DNA of 64,000 bases, taken from positions 20,239,993-20,303,992 of the forward strand of contig NC_052395.1 in the NCBI RefSeq assembly GCF_009389715.1. Reading direction: 5' to 3'. Positions 46,352 to 58,954 of the stretch are shown one piece after another. The notes under the pieces are model-generated. The model was given only the letters and a program-made list of their open reading frames with translations. It made no database searches and had not been told where the DNA came from. Made by a program: the position numbers and the translations under genes. This stretch comes from Phoenix dactylifera. Its lineage: Eukaryota > Streptophyta > Magnoliopsida > Arecales > Arecaceae. Positions within the stretch are counted from its first letter, which is position 1. Each line of letters opens with the position of its first letter.

Positions 46352-48439
46352 ACCCCACTGCAACAGAAGAAGGTTGATCAAGTAGTGCGTTTCATATGTT
46401 TGTAGCCCAAGGAGAGAATATATACAAAGGAAAATTTGCACCAGTTGGTGCTTTCTGCTGAGGATGCACTCTTGCCATTCTGTTGCCTGTTTCAGTTCTC
46501 TCTAGATTACAAATTTTGCTTTGCAACCTAAAATAGTGGAATCTACAGATTGATGTTTTAATGCAAAATTTCTTTACTCCGTTCTTTCCTGTCTATTGCC
46601 ATTGTCAAAGGCTATGGTTAATTGGCTATGACGGTGATTCAGGTCATTCAGGTTTCACACGCATAGATGCTCTGTATGTGATCATCTTCATTTATATGAG
46701 TCAGCTGTCTGCTAAGACGCTAGTTATAGAATGAACACTTGGACGAAGGTTAGTATTTATTTTTTAGGAAAATTTTGCATTCGTTGTGTTTAAGAATGAA
46801 TAAATCTCTTTAACATTTGGTATCCACCTACCACCTTTGACAGCATTTTTTATTTATTTTTATTTATTTTATTTTATTTTATTATTTTTTATGATGATGG
46901 TGAAAACAGCTTGTCTGTTTCTACAAGGCAATTTGGGCGCGAAGAAGGGCTGCCCATGGGTTGACTCCACCTGTGTCCTGGCTTGGTTCAGTCTAATCAG
47001 ACCTGATATCTTTAACCTGTTAGTCCTAGGTCTGAATTATGAAACTTTTACCAAAAAAACCGGGTCAGTTTTGAATCATGTATTTTCCCGTCTTTTTTCT
47101 CAAAAGTAGAGGTCAAAAATTTGATGCCTTGGTCCAGTCCATCCTTGATTTATTCGACCAAACACTAAATTCCATGGCTTCAGCGTTTTTTTCTTTTAAG
47201 AATGACATTTATAATCTCTCTAACACTTATTTGGGTTGATGGATTGGGTATGCAGACTATTAATTTGCAGGTGGAACGCTCGATCGAGATTATGGGTCTA
47301 AAATATTTTCCAAGAACCCAAACAAACTTATCTTGGTTAGCCATTGGACTGTGCTAAACTCGACCAGGTTTGGGCTTAGATCATGAGAGACGTTTTCTGA
47401 ATCTGACTTTGTTGCAGTCCTAGCAACAAGTGATTAAGGTGCTACTTAACAGGAGGAAAATAGCCGAACCAGTTGGTTAAGATACATAATAAGACTGAAA
47501 ATTAAGATTATTTTTTTTAAAAAATACTTTTAAACTTTTAAATAGAATGGGACAAGATTATAAAAAATATTTTATACAATTTTTTCAAAAAAAGAAATAG
47601 TCAATTGAACATAAATCATTTTAGAATGTCATTTTTTTTTATAATCAAAACATGTAAAAACCCATTTTATTAGACATCATATATCTAGGCATCGGCTTTC
47701 TAGAAAAAAATATTTCAGTAGCAAAATTATTTTTACAAACCAAACGAGTCCTAAACCTATAGTTCAATATACTTGTTACATGAGAATTACCATAAAGCAT
47801 GATCATTTATTTTTCACTATATTTGCTTCTTCCATACACGAGAAAATTTGTTGTGCCAAAAATAGCAAAGCCCAGTAAACTTTTTTTTTTATACAAGAAG
47901 CCAAATATAAACAGAACACAAGAACGGTAATTTGCACAAACGGAAATGATGTGACATATTTGTTGTCTCAATTATACTGCCTTGGTGTCTTCAGCTTCAT
48001 CACAGCATCCCACACAATGTTAGAGATGTGACATTTTCCTCTTTTTCTTTTGGTGGAAGAGCCAAAGCCTAGGCTTTCTAAGATCTGCCTACTGAACTGA
48101 AAATACCTGTTTGGAGAGTCATCTTCAACGTACTTTGAGAAAATCAAAAGGTAATGAAAGAGTCCTTCTGATGACTTTCTATGTAGAGAGCAAGATTTAA
48201 ATTATTCTGAACAAGCAAAAAAAAAGGATGTACAGAACAACGATGAGCCATGTAGAGCCATCTCGACAATCATCCTCTCTACCAATAATTTAACTTGGCC
48301 ATTTGATGGATACGGCAGCAGCAATGATATTTTCTGATACTGCAAATCAAGTTGTACATGCTGAAAGGGTGATCAATTGCAATTATCATAAAACTGATTT
48401 GCAGAGCCTGCATAGGAACTTTCTTCAAATTCTATTCAG
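46352..48439. other. Intergenic region between CRS1 and the convergent minus-strand gene
   Basis: The start is CRS1 3' UTR. A TTTATTTTATTTT-rich tract lies at 46848-46889. A MITE-like sequence is present at about 47505-47752. No gene was found. Confidence 0.55.
47505..47752. mobile_element. MITE-like element, second family copy
   Basis: The AT-rich block ends AAATATTTCAGTAGC...TTTTACAAACCAAACGAGTC, matching the right end of the element at 23664-24060 (AAATATTTCAGCCAG...GGCAAACCAAACGAGCC). The left boundary is uncertain. Confidence 0.4.
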
Positions 48440-51400
48440 TCATGGCTCTGAAGTTCCCTTTCTCGGCCTCGGGGGCATGGTTTTGGGATTGGTAAACCAG
48501 GTAGTATAGAGGAATTGCTTGTGAGATCCATCATGATTACAGATTAACCGCAGCTTCTGCCTCTCCCTCATCCATCTCAATAGTATCTTCATATGCCTTT
48601 TGCTAGTCAACCCTCTCAAACCAACACCCTGAAATAAGTTTACACAGACGACAGTTAAAGGTTGCATCATTGGCCAGCCAAATTTGGTATTATAAGAAAA
48701 ATCATTTGAACTGTTAGAAAGAAAAAAAATCACACATGATGGGAATCAACTTAACAGTACTGAAGTCAAAATTCTTTAACATCAACAGAACTCTCTTTCC
48801 TTTTGCTTCTTAAGTTCACCACATCACTGCTTCCACTCACTGCAAAAAATGTGAAGGATTTCCCGATACTCACTTCCTGAAAATGCAGTATTGATTTGAA
48901 AATGCACTCACTTAAAACTCTTTTCACCCACCTTATTTATCAAATTCTGACTCTACAAGTAGTGCCACCCTAATTACTAAGCTTGAGATATGAAGGCCAC
49001 CATATAGGGACAATTAACACGTTTATTTTATTCAGAAAAAAACAAGAACAGAGGGGAAAAGATATACACACATGCACACATAAGCAACAACAAGAAAAAC
49101 GAAAAATGAGACAATAAAGCAAATGGAATGGGTGGGAACAAAAATTATATACTGTTGTACAAAATACAGGATCCAAACGACAAACAGAACAATGCACAGA
49201 ATTAAAAGAAAAAGAGAAAGAAGAAGAGAACATAGAAATTTACGTGGTTCGGCAATGTGCCTACGTCCACGGGAGCGAAACGGCCGTAACTTTTACTATC
49301 ACCAAATAACAAGGATTACAAGATATTTATAGCTAAACCCTAACCCTAGAGTCCCAATCCCTATCAGCATCCCTGGTAAAATAAAATATTACATAATTAT
49401 CCCAAAGATAAATATATCCCGTCGCTCCGCTCCGCTCCGTTAGAATACTAGTGTACCACTCAAATAAGAATACTACTTAATATAAGCCACTTATTCTAAC
49501 AATCTCCACCTTGGCGAATATTCACCCTTTAGAAGAAAAATAACCTGGGACACCACCTGACGCTGATAGGTTGGAACACATCCTCTCTAGCACCTAGAGA
49601 AGTTAACCAAGTCCAAGCAATGCTTGAACTTGTCTGCAGTAACGGGTTTTGTCAACATGTCTGCTGCATTTTCAGAAGTGCGAATTTTCTCAAGCAATAT
49701 ATCACCGGAAGAAACCAACTCCCTGATCTTGTGATACCTCACATCTATGTGCTTGGTTCTCGCATGATACACCTGATTCTTCGCCAAATAGATCGCACTC
49801 TGACTGTTACAATGCAACTGAACTCCATTGTTTGATTCAATAGTGTTTTGCACACAACACATAAGTATTAGTATAGTAAGTAAAGTACTTTTTGAGTATT
49901 TTCATTTTTCATTTCATTTTATTTTTGATTTATATTAATAATATTTCTATTAATATGAAATATTAAATAATATTATTAAAATTGAAATAATTTAACGACG
50001 AGATTTATTGTCGTTTCTTGCATGTCTCGCGAAAGTCAGAGTAGGCGCGAAGTCTCCCAATTTGTGACCTACCATACGATCTTATATATAAAGTCAGTCT
50101 AAAATGTTCCTACTCCACCTTGCTGAACACCCAGCTCTTTGACTAATCCCGTCAACCACAATGCTTCCTTGGCAGCCTCAGCCACTGCCATATACTCGGA
50201 CTCAGTCGTAAATATTGCAACTAGAGACTGAACCATGGACCTCCAACTGATAGGCCCTCCTGCAAAAGTGAATACATAGCCTGTAGTCGACCTCCTGTCA
50301 TCCAAGTCCCCTGCATAATCTGCATCAACATACCCCACGACTGAAGGATCATCTTGCTGTCTAACAAATATGATACCATGGTCTGTAGTACTCCTCAAGT
50401 ATCTGAAAATCCACTTGACTACATCCCAATGATGTCTCCCTGGATTCGCCATAAACTTGCTCACTGCACTAACTGCATGCGCTAAATCCGGCCTAGTACA
50501 AACCATAGCATACATCAGACACCCCACTGCACTAGCATATGGAACCTTTGACATGTCTTCAATTTCTTTTTCTATCTTTGGGCACTGTGAGGTAGACAAT
50601 CTGAAATGATTCGCTAAAGGTGTGCTCACTGGCTTCGTATTACCCATGCTGAACCTCTCCAACATCTTTTGTATATAACTACCCTGAGATAACCACAATT
50701 TTCTGGAATCTCTATCCCAAGAATCTTCTTGGCCGCGCCCAAATCCTTCATGTCAAACTCTCTACTCAACAAAGTCTTCAACTTGTTGACTTCATTTATA
50801 CTCTTCGCAGCAATCAGCATATCATCCACATACAGTAACAGAAAAATAAAAGAACCATCATCAAGGCTCCTCACATAAACACAACAGTCATACTCACATC
50901 TCCTGTAGCCAATCCGAATCATGTAGGAGTCAAAACGCTTGTACCACTGCCTCGGAGACTGCTTTAGCCTATAAAGTGACTTCCTCAATTTACAGACTAA
51001 GTGCTCCTATCCAGGTTCTGAAAATCCTTCTGGCTGCTGCATGTAAATCTGCTCCTCCAACTCACCATGAAGAAAAGCTGTCTTTACATCCATCTGCTCT
51101 ACTCCATATTGTAATATGCTATCAATGCCAACACTATCCTGATGGAAGTATGTCTGACCATTGGGGAGAAAATCTCATCATAGTCAATCCCAGCTCTCTG
51201 TGAATATCCCTTTGCTACCAGACGTGTCCTGAACTTTTTTCCTTCTTTTTCTGATACTGCTTCCTTTTTCTTGAACACCCACTTGCATCCTATCGCTCTC
51301 TTCCCCTCTGGAAGCTCCACCAACTTTCATGTCTGATTTTTATTCAAAGATTCCATCTCCTCCATCATAGCACCCATCCATCTACTCTTCTTCTGGCTGT

Positions 51401-54400
51401 GAACTACCTCATGAAAAGTAGTAGAATCTCCACTGCTAGTGATTAATGCATAGGAAACCAAATCTTCGAAACCATACCTAGTTGGTGGCTTGATAATACG
51501 CTTGGGTCTGTCTGTGGTTATATTATATTGCTCTTGATCGGTTGAGGTAGAAGTCTCTGTATCCTGAACATTATTTTTCTTGACAGAACTCTCTAACTCC
51601 ACCTGCATCACCTGCTTATTGCTGCTGCAACTTTCTAGCACCTGCTTCTCTTCCTGAGTACTCTTCAATATCTCTTTCTCATCAAAAACCACATCTCTGC
51701 TGATCACCACCTTGTTTGCCTTCGGATCCCAAAGTTTGTATCCTTTCACCCCTTTCTGATACCCCAGAAAGATACACTGTCTAGACTTCGGGTCTAGCTT
51801 TGACCTCTCCTCACTAGGAATATGCACATAGGCAGGACATCCAAATACTCTCAAACCTGAGTAGTCTACCTCATTACCTGTCCATACCTCCTCTGCAACC
51901 TTACCATCTAGTGCTGCCCTCGGTGACCTGTTAATCAAGAAGCATGCCATATTCACTACCTCTGCCCAGAAGTTCTTTGCAAGCCCTGCATTTAACCTGA
52001 GACACTATGCTCTTTCAGCTATAGTCCTGTTCGTCCTTTCCGCCACATCGTTCTGCTGAGGTGTCTTGCGTACTGTGAAGTGTCTCTTAATCCCATGCTG
52101 CTCACAAAACTCTATGAACTTTGAGTCTGTGTACTCAGTCCCATTATCTGATCTGAGACATTTGACCTTTCTCCCTGTCTGATTCTTTACTTCAGCTTTC
52201 CACAACTTAAACTTGGCAAACGTTTCTGACTTGTGCTGCATGAAGTATACCCAGACCTTTCTCGAGAAATCATCAATAAAAGTTACGAAATATGTATGTC
52301 CACCCCGTGATGCTACTCTGACTGGTTCCCAAACATCTGTATGAATATAGTCAAGAATACCCTCTGTCTTGTGCGTGGCAGTCCTGAATTGAACCTTGTT
52401 CTATTTTCCAAGAACACAATACTTGCAAAAATCCAGTTTGCAAGTTTTAACACCCTACAAAAAATTTCTTTTATACAGTTCCAGCATACCACGTTCACTC
52501 ATATGACCCAAATGCATATGCCACAAAACTGTATTATCAGACTCAAGACTCTGCAGCAGCAACTCTACCTACAACAGTAGTATCTATCAACCTGTAGATG
52601 TTTCCTGCTACTTTCTGCCCCTTCATCACTGTCATAGCACCTCTACTAATCTTCATTACTCCATCTTGAGACTTGTAACAAAACCCATTAGAGTCTAAGG
52701 CACCCAATAAAATTAGATTATTTCTCAAATCTGGAACATGTCTAACATCACACAACGTTCTAACCACACCATCAAACATAGTAATTCTGATATTCCCTAT
52801 TCCAATGACTTTGCAAGATGCATCATTATCCCTCAAAATGGAACCAGAATTAACTAACCTGTAGGTGTCAAACCAATCTTTATTGGGCGTCATGTGATAG
52901 GAACATGCTGAATCCAGAATCCAAGAATCAGCGAGATGATCTGAACTGGACGAAACTGAAAGTATGTCACCGTCACTGCTCTCTGTATCTTCTTTCACTA
53001 TATTTGCAGACTTGGACTCTTCAGATCTGTCATCATCTTTATCCTTCCTTTTTTCCGGACAATTCCGCTTTATGTGACCCTATTTTCCACACTTGTAGCA
53101 CGTTATGCTCTTCTTTTTCCTGGATTTAGACCGAGATTTACTGCGATTTGATCCATTCCTTGTGTTGCTTCTTCCACGCTCCTGGTTACCCTTCACCACT
53201 AAGCCTTCTCCTTGAGAACTCTCAACACTGGCTTTCTTCCTCTGATGAAAACCTAACAAGGCTCCAATGACGTCCTCTAACTCTAGGGTCTCTTTTTCCC
53301 ACGTCAAAGTTGTAACTAAATTTTCGTACGTAGGAGAAGCGGATAAAGAATGCAATAACATCAACACTTTGTCTTCGACTTCGAACTTCACATCAACTCG
53401 CTGCAGATCACTGATAATCTGATTGAACACGTTGATATGTTGGCTTAAATCAGCACCCTCTGTCATCTTAAGACCGTACAGTTTCTGCTTAAGATAGAGC
53501 TTGTTCGTCAACGACTTGGACATGTACCGACTCTCCAATTTTGACCAAATTGCTGCCGGCGATTCCTCGTCCATGACATAATACATCACGTCATCAGCCA
53601 GACAAAGTCGTATATTTGAAACAGCCTTCGCCTCCAATTCCTTGCACTCTGCATTACCCATGTCATCTGGTTTCTTTTCGTACAGGGCCTTTACCATACC
53701 CTGCGATACTAACAGATCCTTCACCCTCCTCTGCCATAGCCCAAAATTTCCAGTTCCATCGAACTTTATCACATCAAACTTCGCAGAAGACATCCCTGCA
53801 ACTTTATCTTTTTTTTGCAAAATAAAATAGAGAAAAATAGGATCTGATGAAAAATAAGAGAAAATGCCAAACACGCCCCTCCTCTCAGGATCTGTCCACG
53901 GACGGCCGCAGATGCGCGTTGGCAGGTGCAGACGGTGCTCCTCCTCCGAGTCTATCCACGTGCGGCAACGGGCGCGAACGCACGGGAGGTCCTCTTCCCT
54001 GGTTCTGGCCACGAACGGCAGAGATCCTCTCCTCCCTTTCACACGGGATCAGGCGCGTGACGATGGATGCGGACGCTGATGGGAGGACATGGCGGTGGAG
54101 ACAAACGGCTCCTCTTCTCTCGGCTGGATCTAGGTGCGTGACGGTGCGCGACAATGGAAGGACACGGCGGATCTCCTCTCCGCCGCTGAATCAGAATCTC
54201 CTCCTTTGTTCACCTCCAGCCGGTCGTCACAGGGGCCTTTCTCCTTCCTTCCGCTCGGGAGCTGTCGGAAGAACAGAAGACGAGAACGTTTTCGGCTTTG
54301 GGAAGAAGAAAACGTCAAAACCAAAAACTCCCCCTTCTGCGTGAAGAAAACCACCCACGGCTTGGGAAGAGGGCCTTGGGAGAGAGGACACAAACCCCTC

Positions 54401-57400
54401 AGCCCCCCACGTGAAACAGAGAAAACAAATCTCCCTTCCCTTCACGTGAACCACCTCCCACGGCTTGGAACAACCCCTTTCTCTTCTCTTGGTTCTTCAC
54501 GGCGTTTGAGAGAGAACCCACCGGGAGAAAACAAAAAAACAAACCCTCTTGCGTTTCCTCATCTTGGGAGAAGATGCCTCTGATCTCCCCATGACGTGAC
54601 CTTCCATGGCACAATAGAACCCACGTGAAGAAGGAAACCACCCACGGAATCCTGATGCTCTGATACCAATTGTTGTGCAAAATACAGGATCCAAACGACG
54701 AACAGAACAATGCACAGAATTAAAAGAAAAAGAGAAAGAAGAAGAGCACAGAAATTTACGTGGTTCGGCAATATACCTACGTCCATGGGAGCGAAACGGC
54801 CGTAACTTTCACTATCACCAAATAACAAGGATTACAAGATATTTATAGCTAAACCCTAACCCTAGAGTCCCAATCCCTATCAGCATCCCTGGTAAAATAA
54901 AATATTACATAATTATCCCAAAGATAAATATATCCCGTCGCTTCGCTCCGCTCCGTTAGAACCAGAGTACCACTCAAATAAGAATACCACTTAATATGAG
55001 CCACTTATTCTAACATATACCTACTTAGATATATTTGTAAGTGAATGCATGCATAGAGAGAGAAAGAGAGAGAGAGAGAGACTATGCTCTAAAGCATTAA
55101 AAAGAATATTCCTTCTAATGCATCAAACACTTATGAAGAAAGTATTCTTCTGAAACGCTTAAAGACCAGAAAACTGAAGAATAACATATTCCAAGGGAGA
55201 AACCAAACTGTTAATCATAATCTACACTACTTAAAATGCCTAAAAGCAAAAACATAAACCATCTAGAAGGTTTATTACAAAGAGTGGTCATGAAACAGAT
55301 GGTTAACAGTGAATTTGGTTTTAAGAAAAATTATAATGATCCATATAAATCATTAATCCAAGCCCTCGTCCAATTGATAACCTCACAATTTCCTCATCTT
55401 TAATGACCTTATCCTCCATCACTGTTTTGCTTTTAACTTCAGTCTTGCCTTTCTTTTTCTTGAGCCCTCAAGACAACTCAAAGTCACAATTCCTACTACA
55501 AGTTTTTTAAATCTATTTTGTGCATGCCCATCCCAACTCATGGGTCTCAAAAAATCAATCTTTAACTAATTAACTCATATAGTTCCAATATGTTATTATT
55601 TCTAACCTTAATTTGTTTCAATACTTAACCTGCTTTAGTATTCTTCTAGCTGCACTCATCTAACATGATTGGACCTACCTTTTTTTCCCCCAACATTCTT
55701 TCTGATCAATGCAGCGTCACAAGCCTACTTGTTTCTGATAAATTACTTTTATTAAGCATCAAAGCAATATACTGACACCAGGATGTACATCTCCACTACA
55801 TGCATCCTGGTAAACAAATTATGTGTCTTTGCTTAGATTTCAATTCTTTGCATAAAATATATAAAATACAACACAGTCATTTCAACCAATTTTTCTTATA
55901 TGTACTTGTTTTCTATTACAAATCTACAGTTTCCTCGTCATAATTCTAATTTCATGATCAATTTATTTTCCATCCCATTACCTAACAATAGAAGTATGCA
56001 AGAATCATACACCGTGGCCTCATGAATATCAACAACATCAACTTAGACATGTATATTGTATAAAAAGGATATCGACTAAGGGCTTATCTGTATTGTTGGC
56101 AAAATATAACCAAAAATTGATTATCATGCCACTTTTAATGCCGGCCACCCCTACCTCGTACACAGTTCAACACTTCAACTACTTTTCAAATACCCTTCAT
56201 GCACCAGTTTCTTCCTTGTCCCACCAAATTATTACTCATTGTATCCAACCACATGCTTGTCAAGGTCACTAAGAATGCGTCTAGCTTCTTTCTCTTCTTC
56301 CTAAATTGCATTCATGAGTTCTCAAAGCAAGACGGTGATCCCTGTGATGGATCATCCTGGCATAAATTCAGGTTAGTCAGAAAAAATGTTGTAATTCTTC
56401 TTAGATTAAAGCTTCATATTAGTCAGAAAAAAATTATAATTTTTCTTAGCTTAAGCTTCCTTTCATGTTATAATCTGGCTTATAATTTTAGGTTCACGAG
56501 TACTGTACAGTCTGTACTATTATAAAATCACCATTAAACTAATAAATATGGTCATTTCTACATCAATAATTCAGAAGTACCATTATATTCGTGATAGAAT
56601 CTGAAAGCTATTTGATCAAATTAAACTAGCTTCTCTTTCAATTCATCAAACCACAGATTGCATTTCATCTAGCTTCCACACTATTGCAGCTTCCCAAAGC
56701 TGTCTCCATTTAAATTGACAATATATCAAGAGTTAATGAGGGTACAACTACATATGCAGCCTCCCTAATTATGCTTCTTCTGATAAACTTATCAAAGCAA
56801 GGCCCTATCCGGCAACTCTTACCATCTTTCACCTAAATTCTATTAAACACAATATTGCAATGATTTGATCTATTTCTCCTTTACTCACCGTTGATCTAAA
56901 TCTAACATAATGATCACTCAAAGCAGCACAATTAGTACTCTTGCAGCCCATTATGACTTTTTATTATATTTCAAAATCCTGTATATCATATGTTCATCCA
57001 TTTTCTCTGTGACCACATTTTCTGATTTTGGAAGCCAAATAGCCACCACCAAGTTCTTTGGTACACCATACTTATGCATAGATTTCTCAGAACTTCTTAA
57101 AAGATACTTTGGTATATGATCCCACATGACATTTAGTGCAGTAATTAGAAGCCAAAATTTCATATTTGAAAATTTTCTACAAATTCTCATACAGTCCCTA
57201 TGAATTCACTACTGAAACTGTAGGAATCCTATAATCTCTCCCTCTTCTTTTTTGCATCAAGTGTTCAAAAATGTTCAACTCCACTAACATGTCTAGGAGG
57301 GCCTTATGTTTTCCTTATAACACCTCACCATTTATGCCTATCAATCTCTCTCTATCTCTCTCTCCCCTGATAACAGGAGAAAACAATCAATATACAACCC

Positions 57401-58954
57401 ATTTGATCCACTCTAACAAGTTAGTGAGACTCTTCCTAATATATGGGGTTGAGAAAGCTAAATTACACACATTACATGCTAAAACATGTAAGCTCTCATG
57501 TGCTTGTCCCACATGTGTTCATAAGTTAGCATTTCCTTATCATGAGTGCACCTAAAACTTACTCTAATTAAGTGTCTGTTCCATCTTTTAGGGCGCGATA
57601 GTGGTTTTTCGCTAGAGCATCAATAACCATTAACATTAAATGATAATAGATCAGAAAGCTTAAAGTCATTATTTGGTATAGTTTTCTCAATAAGCACGCT
57701 CCTCAGATCGTTAGAACCTGTTTGGATGTTGGGTAAGTTATCCACTGATATATTGGCCCGGTGAGGTGATGAAGCAGAAAGAGAATCAAGTTTGCGCAAT
57801 AGGAAAAGGTTTTGGAGGAGTTTAGGAGCACATTCTCCCTGATCTTTTCGGATAATTGATTCCAATAGAAAGGTGGTTTACAATATCTCTAAACTTTAGG
57901 GATAATAAATTATTTAGCTCCCAAGGATCCAATGTATTCTTCCTAAACAGGACTCCTCACAATACTTTGCGTCACCGTACACATAATTTATCAGAGAATA
58001 ACTTATGCAAACATCCAAAACGGCCTTGGTTGCTGATTATTTCATAATTTTAGCTCGTCTGTTTCTTTTTTTTTTTTTAAAAAAAAGGTAGTAATTTATA
58101 AGATGATAAAAAGCTCACCACATCACCAAGCATCAAAAATACTGTTGATAAAACTCCAACAAAAGCACTTAGCCAAGTAAGAAATAGCCCACGAGCATGC
58201 GATGTGACTAGCAAACTCTAAAATACCCAACATGAATTGCTCTAGCTTTATCTACTTACTAAGTATGAAATCTATCAACAATCTCGTTCTTCTGATGCTC
58301 ACCTTGAATGGTAACAGCTCTAGCTACATCCAGAGCCAGAGGCATTACAATTATAACTCCTTGCTTGTTTGATTTTGACACAGTATACTATGGCGACTTC
58401 TATTTTGTTTCTTACTCCTTAAACTTGCAGCTTGCAAGATACCTATACATTTTCCCATATACATATCATACATCACTCACATGGAGTATGCGGTGACAAC
58501 AACTCGATTGTCAAACCCCCTCCATAAGCCTTAACGAATCTAACACCCTAAATCGGAAACAAGCATGATTGTTTATTTGCAACCTCAATTAATCATAAGC
58601 TCCATCAAATGTGTCGACATTATCCGAAAAGATTACTAAATTATGGCCACCTCAAACTTGCCTTATGAAAAAAATCACATTTTGAAGGGATGGGCCACAA
58701 GAGGTTCATGTTGAAACGAAATCAGCGATTAGAAAAGAAAAGGAAGTGTAAGGGAGGAGGAGGAGGAGGAGGAGAGAGAGAGAGACCTTGAGGTGTTCCC
58801 AGGTTTCAGCGATGGTGAGAGGGCCGTGCTCCTTGACGATGTCGAAGATGGTGCGGCTAACGGTCTGTACCTGTTCAGGCGGCATCCGTGGCTCGATAGG
58901 CTTCATCTTCGGTTTCGGCTTCTTCGCCATCCACCGGGCTAGCGTTGCGAACAT
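48440..58954 (-). CDS. Small conserved plant protein, probably organellar; two exons with a ~10-kb intron
   Basis: Exon 1 is 58787-58954 (56 codons, product begins MFATLARWMAKKPKPKMKPI, then VQTVSRTIFDIVKEHGPLTI). Exon 2 is 48440-48628 (62 codons plus stop, with GLTSKRHMKILLRWMRERQK and HKQFLYTTWFTNP). The donor is AAG|GTCTCT, the acceptor TTTCAG|GGTG, and phase 0 is kept, giving 118 aa. The two halves join within a winged-helix-like segment: HGPLTIAETWEHLK leads into GVGLRGLTSKRHMKILLRWM, as in homologues I remember from other plants. The basic N-terminus suggests mitochondrial targeting. It may correspond to the Arabidopsis mitochondrial protein NOXY2, but this is recollection only. In-frame ATGs further upstream exist up to 59281 and look unconserved. 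The intron contains the whole of copia-2, inserted in the same orientation as the gene. Confidence 0.75.
49153..49501 (-). repeat. copia-2 3' LTR
   Basis: 349 bp, plus-strand TGTTGTACAAAAT...TTATTCTAACA, with a GCTCCGCTCCGCTCC run near 49425-49438. It matches 54671-55015 along its whole length. Confidence 0.95.
49587..49825 (-). pseudogene. copia-2 RNase H C-terminal part, separated by the insertion
   Basis: The minus-strand frame resumes with NGVQLHCNSQSAIYLAKNQV and continues through TKHIDVRYHKIRELV and ADMLTKP to a stop at 49587. It is the direct continuation of the RNase H sequence that stops at about 50115, showing that 49826-50112 was inserted into a once continuous domain. Confidence 0.85.
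49826..50112. other. Insertion in copia-2 RNase H containing chloroplast-derived DNA
   Basis: About 285 bp between the two halves of RNase H. The right part is the 3' end of chloroplast rps19. The remainder (about 49860-49990) is very AT-rich and could be the plastid spacer that follows rps19. The outermost 30-40 bp on each side match neither and may be filler or target-site material. This is a nuclear plastid DNA fragment (NUPT) within a retrotransposon. Confidence 0.7.
49992..50081 (-). pseudogene. rps19: Chloroplast rps19 3' end (NUPT fragment)
   Basis: The minus strand reads DRMVGHKLGDFAPTLTFARH then ARNDNKSRR and a TAA stop. That is the last 29 codons of plastid ribosomal protein S19, whose usual C-terminus is DRMVGHKLGEFxPT...RNDNKSRR. 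Just upstream, TTTATATATAA resembles the preceding IYIT codons with a small deletion. Glu-to-Asp and Gly-to-Arg changes relative to the usual plastid sequence fit nuclear decay. The fragment lacks a start and is non-functional. Confidence 0.85.
50115..53079 (-). pseudogene. copia-2 protease, integrase, reverse transcriptase and part of RNase H, multiply broken
   Basis: Segments appear in copia order on the minus strand. Protease is WILDSACSYHMTP near 52880-52920. The C-terminal integrase core has SDNGTEYTDSKF near 52100-52170 and PQQNDVAERTNRT near 52020-52065. Reverse transcriptase has KGYSQRAGIDYDEIFSPMVR near 51160-51225 and catalytic YVDDMLIAAK near 50800-50830. RNase H begins with the YVDADYAGDLDDRRS segment near 50285-50335. 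Stops lie near 52005 and 51325, with frame changes near 52542, 51100 and 50690. Confidence 0.85.
53080..53793 (-). pseudogene. copia-2 gag, stopped in the zinc knuckle
   Basis: The UBN2-type gag begins MSSAKFDVIKFDGTGNFGLW at 53793 and keeps frame to 53080. The frame is interrupted by a TAG at the position between CYKCGK and GHIKRNC of the CX2CX4HX4C zinc knuckle. Downstream sequence continues in the same frame, so this is a nonsense change rather than a frameshift. The long GC-rich leader (about 53800-54655) contains no conserved coding. Confidence 0.85.
54671..55015 (-). repeat. copia-2 5' LTR
   Basis: 345 bp, plus-strand TGTTGTGCAAAAT...TTATTCTAACA, adjacent on its inner side to the primer-binding site at 54657-54668. 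Confidence 0.95.
55016..58786. other. Remaining intron sequence of the small-protein gene
   Basis: AT-rich intron DNA on the exon-1 side of copia-2, with short chance ORFs only. A short AG microsatellite lies at 55056-55081. A MITE with good terminal inverted repeats lies at 57714-58027. Confidence 0.5.
57714..58027. mobile_element. MITE with terminal inverted repeats
   Basis: The left end is AACCTGTTTGGATGTTGGGT followed by AAGTTATC. The right end, reversed, is AAGGCCGTTTTGGATGTTTG followed by CATAAGTTATTC. The GTTTGGATGTT and AAGTTAT words match across both ends. It is about 314 bp with no transposase. Confidence 0.6.

Larger units (their letters stand above)
49153..55015 (-). mobile_element. 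Complete Ty1/copia LTR retrotransposon, copia-2, carrying inserted plastid DNA
   Basis: On the minus strand: 5' LTR 54671-55015, primer-binding site 54657-54668 (complement of initiator tRNA-Met), gag from 53793, then protease, integrase, reverse transcriptase and RNase H, a purine-rich stretch next to 49502, and 3' LTR 49153-49501. A perfect 5-bp target-site duplication TATAC flanks it (49148-49152 and 55016-55020). Coding is broken by a premature stop in the gag zinc knuckle, several other stops and frameshifts, and an insertion of roughly 285 bp in RNase H. The LTRs differ at roughly 14 sites, mostly transitions, so this copy seems older than copia-1. Confidence 0.95.

Noticed and set aside
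49334-49352. CTAAACCCTAACCCTAGAG as an interstitial telomere repeat.
   Set aside because: Only about one and a half CCCTAAA-like units, present in both copia-2 LTRs, so it is ordinary LTR sequence.
53847-54583. Overlapping plus- and minus-strand ORFs of up to 165 residues in GC-rich DNA.
   Set aside because: They lie in the untranslated leader of copia-2 between the primer-binding site and gag, with no conserved motif.
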